Shown here: in pieces, positions 40,885 through 50,031 of the stretch
Position numbering within the stretch: position 1 is the stretch's first letter
Layout: each line of letters opens with the position of its first letter
Source: Duganella sp. BJB476
Lineage (GTDB): Bacteria; Pseudomonadota; Gammaproteobacteria; Burkholderiales; Burkholderiaceae_D
DNA length: 64,000 bases
Assembly (NCBI RefSeq): GCF_003416895.1
Contig: NZ_QVIO01000002.1
Coordinates: 186,001 to 250,000 of the forward strand
Direction: 5' to 3'
Notes under the pieces: generated by a model
What the model was told of the DNA's origin: nothing
The model's input: the letters and a program-made list of their open reading frames with translations, nothing else
Database searches by the model: none
Translations under genes and position numbers: made by a program

Positions 40885-43531
40885 TCTCCAGCGCGGCCAC
40901 GTGTCGCGCTGGAGCATGGTTCAGCAACAGTTGTCGCAACTGCTCCGGCGGTAGCGGACGGCTGAACAGATAGCCCTGCATCTCGTCGCAGCCGTTCCGG
41001 CGCAGGAAGGCTTGCTGCTGCTCGGTCTCCACGCCCTCGGCGATCACGCGCAGGTGCAGGCGGTGCGCCAGGTCGATGATGGAGCTGGCGATGGCTTCGT
41101 CGCCCTCGCTCACGCCCAGGTCGCGAACAAACGATTTGTCAATTTTCAGGGTGCTGATCGGGAACGACTTCAGCGCCGACAAGCTTGAGTAGCCGGTACC
41201 GAAATCGTCGATCGCCAGCGACACGCCCATCGCCCGCACCTCCGCCATCTTGTCCACGGCCTGCTGCAAGTCGCGCATGATGACGCCTTCGGTCACTTCC
41301 AGCTCCAGCCATTCTGCGGCCAGGCCGCTGTCGGCCAGCGCCAGCGCCACCCGCTGCACCAGGCCCTGCTCCTCGAACTGGCGCGGCGAGACGTTGACGG
41401 CGACCCGCAGCGGCGGCAGGCCGGCGTCCTGCCAGGCGCGGTTCTGGCGGCAGGCGGTCTGCAACACCCACTCGCCCAACGCGATGATCATGCCGCTTTC
41501 CTCGGCCAGCGGGATGAAGCGGTCCGGCCCGATGCAGCCCTGCTCCGGATGCTCCCAGCGCACCAGCGCCTCCACGCCGAAGATGCGGCCCGTATGCAGG
41601 TCCACCTTGGGCTGGTACACCAGGCGGAACTGGCCGTCGTCCAGCGCGCCGCGCAAGCCTTCCAGCAGCACCAGCTTCTCTTCGATGCAGGCGTTCATTT
41701 CACGGGTGTAGAACTGGCAGTTGTTCTTGCCCAGGTCCTTGGCGCGGTACATGGCGGCGTCGGCGTGCATCAGCAGCGTTTCGGCGTCGGCGCCATCGCT
41801 GGGGTAGACCGCCACGCCGATGCTGCAACTGACCTGGACTTCCTGTCCGCTCAGCGTGATCGACTTGAGCACCGCCTCGCGCACCCGTTCCAGCACCGGC
41901 GCGGCGAGCTCGCTGTGACGCGGCTCGTTCAGCACCAGCACGAATTCGTCGCCGCCGAAACGCCCGACCGTATCGCCCGCGCGCAGGCAGGCGCTCATGC
42001 GCGCGGCCACCACTTTCAACAGCTCGTCGCCGGCGTTGTGTCCCAGTCCGTCGTTGACCAGCTTGAAGCCGTCAAGATCGATGAAGGCCACCAGCACCGA
42101 GCCGCCGTTGCGGCTGGCCTGGGCGATGGTCAGGTCAAGCCGGCTGGCGATCAGGCTGCGGTTCGGCAGCCCGGTCAGCGTATCGTGATGCGCCAGGTGC
42201 AGCATGCGCTCCTCGGCCAGTTTGCGTTCGCTGATGTCGCGCACGATGGCCACCAGCCCGCCTTCCACCGGCACCACCTGCTGATGCAGCCAGCGCGCCC
42301 GCAGTTGCGGGATATTGCTCTCCCATTCCTGTTCATGCACGCCGCCCACCTGCGTCACGTGCACCAGGTGGTCGAACATGCCGTTGCTGCGTGCTTGCGG
42401 CATCAGGCCGCACAGCGTCATCAGCCGCAGTTTTTCCTTGCTGTAACCGGTCATCTTCTCGGCCCGCGAGTTGGCGTCGACGAAGACGAAGTCGATGATC
42501 TCGCCGCCGATGTTGCGCACTTCGCGCAGGACGAAGAAGGCATCCAGGCTGGCCGCCGATGCCGCCGCATAGGTCTCCTGCGCGCGGCGCACGCGGGCGC
42601 GGTTGCGCGCGCCCTGCCAGGACCACAACCACAGCAAGGCGGTGCTCAGTACCAGCACCACGCTGGCGACCGACGCCGCCCAGGTTTTCTCGCGGCGCTG
42701 GCGTTCGAAGCCAGCCATCTGCTCGCGCTCCGACAGGCCGACCACCACGTTCAGCGCGATGCCGTGCAGCTCGCGCATGCCGCTGTAGCGGCGCACGCCG
42801 TCCACGGTGCTGATCTGCTCCGCCGATTGTTCCATGTGCTGGCCGAAGGACAGCTTTTCGCCGATGCGCAGCGAGCGCACCACGCCGTCGCTGCCCACCA
42901 GGCCCAGCATGCCGTGCTCGCCGAGCCGGCTGCGCTCATAGCTGCTGGTGAAGTAGGCGGGATCGGTTTCGACGATGACGATGCCGGCGAAGTTGCCCAT
43001 GTCGTCGTCCAGCCGGCGCGTGAAATGCAAATGCCATTCGGTGTTGGCGGCGTCGCGCGTGGCGTGGCTGACGAAGGTGACGCCGCTGTCGCGCTCCTGG
43101 TGGAATTTGAAGTAGTTTTGATCGGCCACCGAAATCGGCAACGCCTTGGGGTTGCTGTCGACGGTGAGGCCGTTGCGGTCGACGATGCTGACCGCGAACA
43201 CCACGCCCGGCGGCAGCAGGCCTTCGCGGCCCAGCTCCGGCAGCGCGCCCAGCGCGCCCTTGCGTTCGACCGCATATTTGAGCACGCGCAGCGTCTGGTC
43301 GATGCCGTCCAAGCTACGCGCCACCTGCGCCTCGTAGGTCCCCATCAACTCGCGCAGCGAATCGGTGGCGGCTTCGCGAGCGTGCGCTCGCTCGGCGTCG
43401 ACCTCGTGAAAAGTCACCACCCAGATCGCCACCAGCAGCAGCAACGCGAACAGGGGCAGCGAGAAGTGCGTGTCCAGCCCGCGCCGCAGCCAGCGCTTGC
43501 GCAAGGTGTCGGCACGGGTGCGCGCTGTCAT
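40871..43531 (-). CDS. Membrane sensor with PAS, GGDEF and EAL domains
   Basis: The 886-residue protein has two membrane helices (about 24-44 and 284-307) enclosing a periplasmic Cache-like sensor (VVFAVSIVDRNGLTVDSNPKALP, FVSHATRDAANTEWHLHF). These are followed by a PAS domain (about 325-440), GGDEF with intact RFGGDEFVLV, and EAL with intact EALVRWEHP and DDFGTGYSSLS. Both cyclase and phosphodiesterase sites look functional. It overlaps the periplasmic-binding-protein gene by four bases and is the last of three genes with a porin at the head, so the Cache or the separate binding protein may feed it a signal. Confidence 0.93.
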   Translation of the reverse strand: MTARTRADTLRKRWLRRGLDTHFSLPLFALLLLVAIWVVTFHEVDAERAHAREAATDSLRELMGTYEAQVARSLDGIDQTLRVLKYAVERKGALGALPELGREGLLPPGVVFAVSIVDRNGLTVDSNPKALPISVADQNYFKFHQERDSGVTFVSHATRDAANTEWHLHFTRRLDDDMGNFAGIVIVETDPAYFTSSYERSRLGEHGMLGLVGSDGVVRSLRIGEKLSFGQHMEQSAEQISTVDGVRRYSGMRELHGIALNVVVGLSEREQMAGFERQRREKTWAASVASVVLVLSTALLWLWSWQGARNRARVRRAQETYAAASAASLDAFFVLREVRNIGGEIIDFVFVDANSRAEKMTGYSKEKLRLMTLCGLMPQARSNGMFDHLVHVTQVGGVHEQEWESNIPQLRARWLHQQVVPVEGGLVAIVRDISERKLAEERMLHLAHHDTLTGLPNRSLIASRLDLTIAQASRNGGSVLVAFIDLDGFKLVNDGLGHNAGDELLKVVAARMSACLRAGDTVGRFGGDEFVLVLNEPRHSELAAPVLERVREAVLKSITLSGQEVQVSCSIGVAVYPSDGADAETLLMHADAAMYRAKDLGKNNCQFYTREMNACIEEKLVLLEGLRGALDDGQFRLVYQPKVDLHTGRIFGVEALVRWEHPEQGCIGPDRFIPLAEESGMIIALGEWVLQTACRQNRAWQDAGLPPLRVAVNVSPRQFEEQGLVQRVALALADSGLAAEWLELEVTEGVIMRDLQQAVDKMAEVRAMGVSLAIDDFGTGYSSLSALKSFPISTLKIDKSFVRDLGVSEGDEAIASSIIDLAHRLHLRVIAEGVETEQQQAFLRRNGCDEMQGYLFSRPLPPEQLRQLLLNHAPARHVAALETTAA

Positions 43532-43953
43532 CGCGTCACCAGCACGGCCTTGACGCTGGCATCCAGCGACGCGCGGTCGATATAGCCGATCAACGATGGA
43601 TTCTCGGCCACCATCTTGCGCACGGCGATGCTGTTGGCCAGCTCGCGCGGCGGTTGGCCGCGGCCGGTGAACACCATCTTGGTCCAGTAAGCCTTCATCA
43701 GCGCCGGCGACTTGGCCGCCACTTTGCTGTAGAACTCATCGCGCAGCGGGCTGCCGAGCGGCAGGTCCAGCGCCATGGCTTCGTCGCCGCCGGGGAAGCG
43801 GCCGGTCTGCGCCAGGAAGATGTCGGCCACTTGGTCGGGCCTCAGCGCCGCCAGGGGATTGCGGGCCGAGACGATGACAACCAGTTCGGCCGCGCCGGCG
43901 CCGGTGCATGCCAGCACCAGCAGCACCAGGGAGATCAAGCGGAGGATAGACAT
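43528..43953 (-). CDS. Small PstS-like periplasmic binding protein
   Basis: The start at 43953 follows AAGGGG. The 141-residue product has a signal peptide (SILRLISLVLLVLACTGAGA) and a single-lobe type-2 binding-protein fragment (LVVIVSARNPLAALRPDQVADIFLAQTGRFPGG, ending GYIDRASLDASVKAVLVTR). The family is often annotated as phosphate ABC transporter substrate-binding protein, but it is far shorter than PstS and there is no transporter. Ten bases after the porin gene and overlapping the c-di-GMP gene, it looks like a soluble sensory partner. Confidence 0.85.
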   Translation of the reverse strand: MSILRLISLVLLVLACTGAGAAELVVIVSARNPLAALRPDQVADIFLAQTGRFPGGDEAMALDLPLGSPLRDEFYSKVAAKSPALMKAYWTKMVFTGRGQPPRELANSIAVRKMVAENPSLIGYIDRASLDASVKAVLVTR

Positions 43954-43963
43954 GTCATCCCCT

Positions 43964-45202
43964 TCAGAACACAAAATCGACCGAAGCGCTCATCACGCCG
44001 ATCGGGTGGCCGGACTGGAAGCCCGGCTGCACATTGATGAAGGTGCCGTTCGAGCCGCGCTGCGGCGTCAGGCGATCGTATTGCAGCTTGAGCGCGTAGT
44101 TGGCGCGCAGGTCCCAGCGGACACCGGCGGTGATGCTGCGCTGCTGCGGTATCGTGTCCAGCATCTGGTTCAAGCCGAGGTTCAATTGAGCGCCGGCGGC
44201 GGCCAGTTGCGGCGGCAGTCCACCCAGGTCCAGGCCTGCAATGCGGGTCGGCATATTGGCGCGCGAGACGGCGTAAGAGACATACGGCGTCAGGTCGCCG
44301 TAGCGATAGCCGCCGCTGATGTAGGCGGCGGTCTTGTCGCCCAGGTAGGAGCGGGCGTTCATGCGCCCCACTTCGCCCATCAGGAACCAGGCGCCCGGAT
44401 CGTAGCTGGCGCCCAGCGAGACCACGTCGGCCCGTTTGGCGTCGACGTCGTAGCGCGCCACCAGCGCCGCGCCCTGCGGCCCGAACTGGCTCAAGCCGGC
44501 AAACAGTTCGCGCGCCAGCTTGAGCGTCAACTCGGTGCTCATCGCGCTGGCGCGCACGGTCAGCGCGCCGCTGGTGGTGGTATTGGACAAGCCCGTCATC
44601 GCGCGCGCCGTGGCATGCGCCTGCGGCGTGACGGTGACATCGGTGTGGCCGAAGAAGACCTGGGTGACGTTGTTGATGCCGGCCGCGCTCCAGCGATAGC
44701 TGGTATCGACGCCGTCGCTATTGCTGATCGGGATGGCGCCGTACACCTCGACCGGCGGCCGCACCCACGGCAAGGCATAGCCGGCCTTGCGATAGTCGCC
44801 GGCCAGGAACAGCGGCAGCGCGATGCGTCCCACGCGCAGGCTCAGGTCCGGCGTGGCCTGGTATTTGACGTTGGCCCATTCGACCATCGGCGCATAACCG
44901 CTTTGCAGCGTGCGCTCGGACACCACTTGCAGCACCGCCGACCAGCGGCTGTCCAGGTTCACGCCCAGTTGCATGCCCACGCGGCTGTCCACCGTGGCGC
45001 TCCATTCGTGGCTGGCGCCGGCGTTGCCGGGATTGAGGACGTTGGCGGTGAAGTCGGACTGGCTGTCGTTACTATGCACAAAACCCAGCGTGCCGTAGCC
45101 GCCAAAGGTCCAGCGCGGCGCGGCGACACCATCGTCGGCCTGCGCCGCAGCGCAAGCGAGCATCGTCAAAGTAAAGGCCAGCGGTGAAAAATCAACGGTC
45201 AT
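43964..45202 (-). CDS. Outer-membrane porin-like protein
   Basis: The 412-residue protein has a signal peptide ending near AAAQA, then FGGYGTLGFVHSN and repeated amphipathic strands (SLRVGRIALPLFLAGDYR, DLTPYVSYAVSRANMP) up to a C-terminal strand ending in Phe (SASVDFVF), as in trimeric porins and DcaP-like proteins. AGGA seven bases ahead of ATG 45202 supports the start. It heads the operon with the PstS-like protein and the GGDEF-EAL sensor. Confidence 0.87.
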   Translation of the reverse strand: MTVDFSPLAFTLTMLACAAAQADDGVAAPRWTFGGYGTLGFVHSNDSQSDFTANVLNPGNAGASHEWSATVDSRVGMQLGVNLDSRWSAVLQVVSERTLQSGYAPMVEWANVKYQATPDLSLRVGRIALPLFLAGDYRKAGYALPWVRPPVEVYGAIPISNSDGVDTSYRWSAAGINNVTQVFFGHTDVTVTPQAHATARAMTGLSNTTTSGALTVRASAMSTELTLKLARELFAGLSQFGPQGAALVARYDVDAKRADVVSLGASYDPGAWFLMGEVGRMNARSYLGDKTAAYISGGYRYGDLTPYVSYAVSRANMPTRIAGLDLGGLPPQLAAAGAQLNLGLNQMLDTIPQQRSITAGVRWDLRANYALKLQYDRLTPQRGSNGTFINVQPGFQSGHPIGVMSASVDFVF

Positions 45203-45557
45203 TCGTGGTTCCTGTCTATCGTTACATACGGCGTTCTGCCAAGTGCACCGTGTTCAGGACGCGCGAAGACGCGGACGCCGTCCGCAAGCGCGGGCGGTCA
45301 TGCTCAACAGGGTGGGAAGGTCGCAACTAAGGCGCGTGGCGCCTGGCTAGGGCGCCGTTCCGAAGAACTGATTCGGATGTAAGCACTTTATACTGCCGTG
45401 TGGCAACTGTCGATGCATTAGAGTACAACACCAAAAAATCTATCGAAATACCACGTATTTGGATAATTAAACACCAATAGAAATAGCATTTAACTACCGA
45501 ATATCTTGCATCGCCAACCACCTTGCAGATGCGACCACGCGCGCTTGCGAACGGACA
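45203..45557. other. Intergenic region between porin operon and fur
   Basis: A 5' part with GC-rich sequence near the porin start, then an AT-rich 200 bases toward fur. It must hold the porin operon promoter, but I see no clear hexamer pair. ORFs seen here lack ribosome sites and family likeness, so I take none as genes. Confidence 0.6.
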
Positions 45558-45605
45558 TTGCCAATAAAATAAAATGCGGTTACCATGATAATAAGAATCA
45601 TTATC
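45558..45605 (+). promoter_or_regulatory. fur promoter with Fur box
   Basis: TTGCCA (45558-45563), a 17-base spacer and TACCAT (45581-45586), directly followed by GATAATAAGAATCATTATC (45587-45605), which matches 17 of 19 positions of the classic Fur consensus. The box covers the transcription start and lies 13 bases ahead of the ATG, so iron-dependent autorepression is expected. Confidence 0.82.
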
Positions 45606-45618
45606 ATCACGGAGCCAC

Positions 45619-46071
45619 ATGGATATCCCCCAGGAGCTGCGCAAGCTCGGACTGAAAGCCACCCTGCCCCGCCTGCGCATTTTGCAGCTGTTCCAGGAAT
45701 CGAAAAGCAAACACCTGAACGCCGACGACGTCTACCGCCTGCTGCATGAAGAGCATATCGACATGGGCCTGGCCACGGTCTACCGGGTGCTGATGCAGTT
45801 TGCCGATGCGCGCATTTTGATACGCCGCCACTTCGAAGGCGTGGCCTCGGTGTTCGAGCTGAATGAAGGCGGCCACCACGACCACCTGATCTGCACCAAC
45901 TGCGGCCGCATGGAAGAATTCCTCGACGCCGAAATCGAACAGCGCCAGGAAGTCGTCGCGCGCGAACGCAACTTCGTGCTGCACGAGCATTCGCTGTCGC
46001 TGTACGGATTCTGCGGCGAATGCGCCAGCACCATCAACCCGCTGGCGGGCAGGAAGCTGCGGCGTTCTTGA
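45619..46071 (+). CDS. fur: Fur-family ferric uptake regulator
   Basis: The 150-residue protein has the Fur winged helix (LKATLPRLRILQLFQES, ADDVYRLLHEEHIDMGLATVYRVLMQF), the HHDH metal-site motif in NEGGHHDHLICTNCGRMEEF, and two CxxC pairs (CTNC and CGEC) for structural zinc. The upstream Fur box supports a true iron-sensing Fur, although a paralogue elsewhere in the genome is possible. The C-terminus (NPLAGRKLRRS) overlaps the LysR gene by 38 bases in convergent orientation. Confidence 0.92.
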   Translation: MDIPQELRKLGLKATLPRLRILQLFQESKSKHLNADDVYRLLHEEHIDMGLATVYRVLMQFADARILIRRHFEGVASVFELNEGGHHDHLICTNCGRMEEFLDAEIEQRQEVVARERNFVLHEHSLSLYGFCGECASTINPLAGRKLRRS

Positions 46072-46951
46072 ACAAGGCGTCGACAAAGTCGACGAACACC
46101 TTGATACGGGCGGCGCGCTGGTGCCGCTGCGGATACAGCACCGATACATCAGGCCCCGGCGCCTGCCATTGCGCCAGCAGCGGCACCAGCGCGCCGCTGC
46201 GCAGCGGCTCGATCAGCGATACCGACAGATGCTGCACCACGCCCCCGCCGCTCACCGCCATCTCGATCAGCGATTCCACATGGTCCATCGCCACCGCGCC
46301 GCGCGGGGTGCTGGTGAAGGGCTGGCCGTCCTGCTGGAAGGTCCACGGCCGCAGCTGGCGGGCCTTGGGATAGACGAAGTTCAGGCAGGGGATGTCGTTC
46401 AGGTCATCGGGATGCTGCGGCCGGCCGTGGCGCGCGATGAACTCCGGCGAGGCGCAGCAGATGTAGCGGTTCTTGAAAACGCTGCGCGCCACCAGGCCGG
46501 AATCGGGCAGCTCGCCGATGCGGAGCATCACGTCCACGCCCTCGTCCACCATGTCGATCAGGCGGTCGTTGGCGGTCAGGCGCACACTCAGCTCGGGATA
46601 CGCAGCCAGGAAGCCCGGCAGCGCCGGCGCCACGAACTGGCGCGCCAGGATGCCCGGCATGTCGACCCGCAGGCTGCCGCGCGGCGCCTGGTGAGCGTCG
46701 TTCATGCTGCTTTCCAGTTCCTCCATTTCCTCCAGCAGCCGGCGCGCCTGCTCGACGCAGCGGCGGCCTTCGTCGGTCAGCGACATGCTGCGCGTGGTGC
46801 GGTTCAGCAGCTTGACGCCGAAATGCGTCTCCAGCACGCCGATCTGGTGGGTCACCGACGATGTCGAAATCCCCAGCTTGGCGGCCGCCCGGCTGAAGCC
46901 TCCGGCATCGACGACGGCGCAAAAAACCTTGAGGGCATCCAGACGGTCCAC
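46034..46951 (-). CDS. LysR-family regulator
   Basis: The start is the GTG at 46951, because AGGAGAAAAC precedes it and the product then begins with the usual (M)DRLDALKVFCAVVDAGGFSRAAAKL. The frame continues upstream to 47014 without a better start. The 305-residue protein has the LysR helix-turn-helix and an effector domain (GSLRVDMPGILARQFVAPALPGFL, LVARSVFKNRYICCAS). It is divergent from the zinc-less quinone oxidoreductase gene, its likely target. Confidence 0.92.
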   Translation of the reverse strand: MDRLDALKVFCAVVDAGGFSRAAAKLGISTSSVTHQIGVLETHFGVKLLNRTTRSMSLTDEGRRCVEQARRLLEEMEELESSMNDAHQAPRGSLRVDMPGILARQFVAPALPGFLAAYPELSVRLTANDRLIDMVDEGVDVMLRIGELPDSGLVARSVFKNRYICCASPEFIARHGRPQHPDDLNDIPCLNFVYPKARQLRPWTFQQDGQPFTSTPRGAVAMDHVESLIEMAVSGGGVVQHLSVSLIEPLRSGALVPLLAQWQAPGPDVSVLYPQRHQRAARIKVFVDFVDALFKNAAASCPPAG

Positions 46952-47076
46952 GTTTTCTCCTTGTTCTAGCCTGATTATCCACGATTCCGGGATACTGAAT
47001 GCGGCGCGGCCCACTTTTTCCCGCCGTCGCCCGGCCGCAGAATAGCTCCATCAACCCATCACCAAGGAGCAGCACC

Positions 47077-48081
47077 ATGAACACCATGCAAGCCGTCGTA
47101 CTGAACGCCTTTGATACCCCCTTGTCGGACCAGCGGATCGCCCGCCCCGTGCCCGCCGCTGGCCAGGTGCTGGTGCGCGTGATCGCCAGCGGCGTCAATC
47201 CGCTCGACACCAAGATCGCCGCCGGCAAGGCAGACCACGCCCAGATCCAGCTGCCCGCCGTGCTGGGCATCGACATCGCCGGCGTGGTCGACAGCGTCGG
47301 CGCCGACGTGCAGGGCTTTGCCGCCGGCGACCGCGTCTTCGGCATGACGGGCGGCATAGGCAAGGTGCAAGGCTCGCTGGCGCAGTACGCGGCGGTGGAT
47401 GCCCGGCTGCTGGCGCACATGCCGCCGCAGTTGACGATGCGCGAAGCGGCCGCCCTGCCGCTGATCTTCATCACGGCATGGGAAGGCCTGGTCGACCGAG
47501 CGCGCGTCGGCGAGGGAATGACAGTGCTGGTGCACGGCGGCGCCGGCGGCGTCGGCCACATGGCGGTGCAGCTGGCGGCGGCGCGCGGTGCGCAGGTCTA
47601 CGCCACAGGCAGCGCCGACCAGCGCGAGGCCATCGAAAAAATGGGCGCGACCTTCATCGACTATCGAAGCACCAGCGTCGAACAATACGTCCAGCAGTAC
47701 ACCGACGGCGAAGGTTTCGACGTGGTCTACGACACCGTGGGGGGCGCCACGCTGGACGCCTCGTTCCGCGCAGCGCGCCAGTACGGCGGCCATGTGGTGA
47801 GCTGCCTGGGCTGGGGCACGCATGCGCTGGCGCCGCTGTCGTTCCGCGCCGCGACCTATTCCGGCGTGTTCACGCTGCTGCCGCTGTTGTCCGGCAAGGG
47901 CCGCGCCAATCACGGTGCGATCATGAAGGAAGCCGGCTCGCTGGTCGCAGCCGGAAAATTGAAAGTGGCGCTGGATGCCGGCGTCTACACGCTGGACGCG
48001 GCCAGCGTCACCGCCGCCCACACCGCGCTGGCCGAAGGCACGGCGCGCGGCAAGGTGGTGGTGCAGGTCGCCGACATTTAA
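47077..48081 (+). CDS. Zinc-independent alcohol dehydrogenase/quinone oxidoreductase
   Basis: The 334-residue MDR-superfamily enzyme has the GroES-like N-domain (VLVRVIASGVNPLDTKIAAGK, LPAVLGIDIAGVVDSVG) and an NADPH fold with VLVHGGAGGVGHMAVQLAAARGAQVYATGS. Catalytic-zinc Cys/His residues are absent, so it belongs with quinone oxidoreductases and enone reductases. AGGAG precedes ATG 47077. The divergent LysR gene probably controls it in response to electrophiles or quinones. Confidence 0.9.
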   Translation: MNTMQAVVLNAFDTPLSDQRIARPVPAAGQVLVRVIASGVNPLDTKIAAGKADHAQIQLPAVLGIDIAGVVDSVGADVQGFAAGDRVFGMTGGIGKVQGSLAQYAAVDARLLAHMPPQLTMREAAALPLIFITAWEGLVDRARVGEGMTVLVHGGAGGVGHMAVQLAAARGAQVYATGSADQREAIEKMGATFIDYRSTSVEQYVQQYTDGEGFDVVYDTVGGATLDASFRAARQYGGHVVSCLGWGTHALAPLSFRAATYSGVFTLLPLLSGKGRANHGAIMKEAGSLVAAGKLKVALDAGVYTLDAASVTAAHTALAEGTARGKVVVQVADI

Positions 48082-48749
48082 GGCTTGAGCGTGTCGGCCT
48101 CGCCAAACGAGGCCGGCGGTGCGAACTGCATGCCCGGATTGACGAACATTTTCACAGGCCGGGTGCTGTTGTTCTTGATGAAGCCGAACTGGCCGGGGTC
48201 ATACTGGAACTGCCCTGCTTCGTTGACGACGGAGATGCCGCCGTCGCTGACGTGTACATGCAGGCCCGGCTCCAGTCCTGGCGAAGGGTCGGCATCGCCT
48301 TTGCCGGTCAGGTATTCGAGAAAGAAGGTGGTGCCGCGTATGCCGATGGTGGCGCTGGGCGTCTTCATCGCGAACCTGTCCTTGTTACGCTTGCCGAGGA
48401 TGCCGGTTAGCGAACGCAGCCCGCCTTTAACCAGCATGAAGGCGGCACGGTCGCCTTCCGGCTTGTCGCCGTCGAACGTGAATTGGTCGACGACGACGGT
48501 GGTGCCGGGCTTCAGGGTCAATTCGCTGTTGTCGATGAAGCGCACCATGGCCCAGGCGCCGGCGGCGGTGGACAGCGTGTCGCCGCTCTCCACTTCCGAT
48601 TGCGCCTTGAGCGGCTTGACCGCACCTGAAGGCGATCGCGCCGTCATCGGGCCGCTGGCCTGCACCACGACACCCGCCACCTGCGCCGCAACAGCCAGCG
48701 CCGCGCAACTCCACAACAGCAACGCCGCCAATGCACCCTTGATCGACAT
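48078..48749 (-). CDS. Secreted FecR-domain protein
   Basis: The 223-residue protein has a signal peptide (KGALAALLLWSCAALAVAA) and a FecR-like domain at about 30-150 with LSTAAGAWAMVRFIDNSELTLKPGTTVVV and TPSATIGIRGTTFFLEY. Unlike iron-signalling FecR proteins it has no cytoplasmic anti-sigma part and no sigma factor nearby, so it resembles the free-standing periplasmic FecR-domain group of unknown role. It overlaps the oxidoreductase gene by four bases, convergently. Confidence 0.85.
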   Translation of the reverse strand: MSIKGALAALLLWSCAALAVAAQVAGVVVQASGPMTARSPSGAVKPLKAQSEVESGDTLSTAAGAWAMVRFIDNSELTLKPGTTVVVDQFTFDGDKPEGDRAAFMLVKGGLRSLTGILGKRNKDRFAMKTPSATIGIRGTTFFLEYLTGKGDADPSPGLEPGLHVHVSDGGISVVNEAGQFQYDPGQFGFIKNNSTRPVKMFVNPGMQFAPPASFGEADTLKP

Positions 48750-48797
48750 GAATCACCCATCCAGAATTTGAACAGGTCTTTATACCATGCCCGGAAC

Positions 48798-49907
48798 TCA
48801 GGCCGCCAGCGCCTGCCCCTGATAGAACGGATAGTCGATGTAGCCTGCTTCGGTGCCACCGAAGAAGCTCGGACGGTCGTAGTCGTTCAGCGGCCAGCCG
48901 TTGCGGAAGCGTTCCGGCAAATCCGGATTGGCGATGAAGTGACGGCCGAAGGCTACCAGGTCGGCGTCGCCTGCGGCGAGGATGGCGTCGGCCGATTGGC
49001 GGTCGAAGCCACCGGCGGCGATGATGGTGCCGGCGTAGTGCTTGCGGATCAGCTGCGCGGCCAGCGGCGCCTGGCTGCGGGTCTCGTCCTCGATATTGCC
49101 GGCGATGCGGGGCTCGATCAGGTGCAGGTAAGCCAGCTTCAGTGTCGACAGCTGTTCCGCCACGTAGGTGAACAAGCCTTCTGGATCCGTGTCCGACATA
49201 TCTCCCCAGCTGCCGCTTGGGCCGATGCGCACGGCCACCTTGTCGCTGCCCCATACCGAGATCACCGCCTTGGTGGCGTCGATCAGGAAGCGGGCGCGGT
49301 TTTCAAACGAGCCGCCGTAGATGTCGGTGCGCTTGTTGCTGCCATCTTGCAGGAACTGGTCGAACAGGTAGCCGTTGGCGGCATGCAGCTCGACGCCGTC
49401 GAAGCCAGCTTCCCGGCCACGGATGGCGGCCAGGCGGAAGCTCTCGACCAGGCCTTCGATTTCAGCGATCGTCAAGGCGCGATTGGGCGTGTTCGGCACC
49501 CAGCCTTCGGTGGTGTAGGCCACGCCGCCGTGCGGCACTTCTGATGGTCCGACCGGAATGCTGCCGGCCGGCTGCACGTCCTTGTTGGACTGACGGCCTG
49601 CGTGATAAAGCTGGAGGAAGATCTTGCCGCCCTTGGCGTGCACGGCGTCCGTGACCTGCTTCCAGCCGGCGATCTGGCTGTCGTCGTACAGGCCGGGGGC
49701 ACCGAGATAGCCGTTGCCGTTTTCAGCGGCGATGGTGGCCTCGCCGATCAGCAGGCCGCCTTGCGAGGCACGCTGCGCATAGTATTGCGCCATCAGCGGG
49801 CCGGGTTTTGCGCCGGCTTCGGCACGCATGCGGGTCAGCGGCGCCAGCACCACGCGGTGGTTGAAGGTGTAAGGGCCAACTGCTACAGGGGACATCAGGT
49901 TTTTCAT
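48798..49907 (-). CDS. Old-yellow-enzyme alkene reductase (NemA-like)
   Basis: The 369-residue FMN enzyme matches the OYE family: NHRVVLAPLTRMRAEAGAKPGPL near the start, LQLYHAGRQSN, the substrate site VELHAANGYLFDQFLQD with the His/Asn pair and Tyr, and RIGPSGSWGDM. It reduces activated C=C bonds of enones, maleimides or nitro compounds using NADPH. It is divergent from the LysR gene at 50032; a GATATCGGACA site lies between them and again before the MFS gene, suggesting that all three respond together. Confidence 0.93.
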   Translation of the reverse strand: MKNLMSPVAVGPYTFNHRVVLAPLTRMRAEAGAKPGPLMAQYYAQRASQGGLLIGEATIAAENGNGYLGAPGLYDDSQIAGWKQVTDAVHAKGGKIFLQLYHAGRQSNKDVQPAGSIPVGPSEVPHGGVAYTTEGWVPNTPNRALTIAEIEGLVESFRLAAIRGREAGFDGVELHAANGYLFDQFLQDGSNKRTDIYGGSFENRARFLIDATKAVISVWGSDKVAVRIGPSGSWGDMSDTDPEGLFTYVAEQLSTLKLAYLHLIEPRIAGNIEDETRSQAPLAAQLIRKHYAGTIIAAGGFDRQSADAILAAGDADLVAFGRHFIANPDLPERFRNGWPLNDYDRPSFFGGTEAGYIDYPFYQGQALAA

Positions 49908-49980
49908 GATTCGCTCACTTGGTTAGGAATACAGCCAATGTAAGGGATGGCCATCGAAAGAAAAATAGCTTGCAATTCCC

Positions 49981-49993
49981 AAGATATCGGACA
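49981..49993. promoter_or_regulatory. Shared LysR half-site, copy 1
   Basis: AAGATATCGGACA lies in the region between the OYE gene and the divergent lysR gene, 39 bases ahead of lysR. The same 13 bases recur in reverse orientation at 50944-50956. Confidence 0.5.
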
Positions 49994-50031
49994 GATACTT
50001 CCGCAATAGCCTATTCAACGAGAGTCCCCCT

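Noticed and set aside
45327..45710. 127-codon minus-strand ORF across the fur promoter
   Set aside because: It runs through the Fur box and start of fur, has no ribosome site and no protein-like features.
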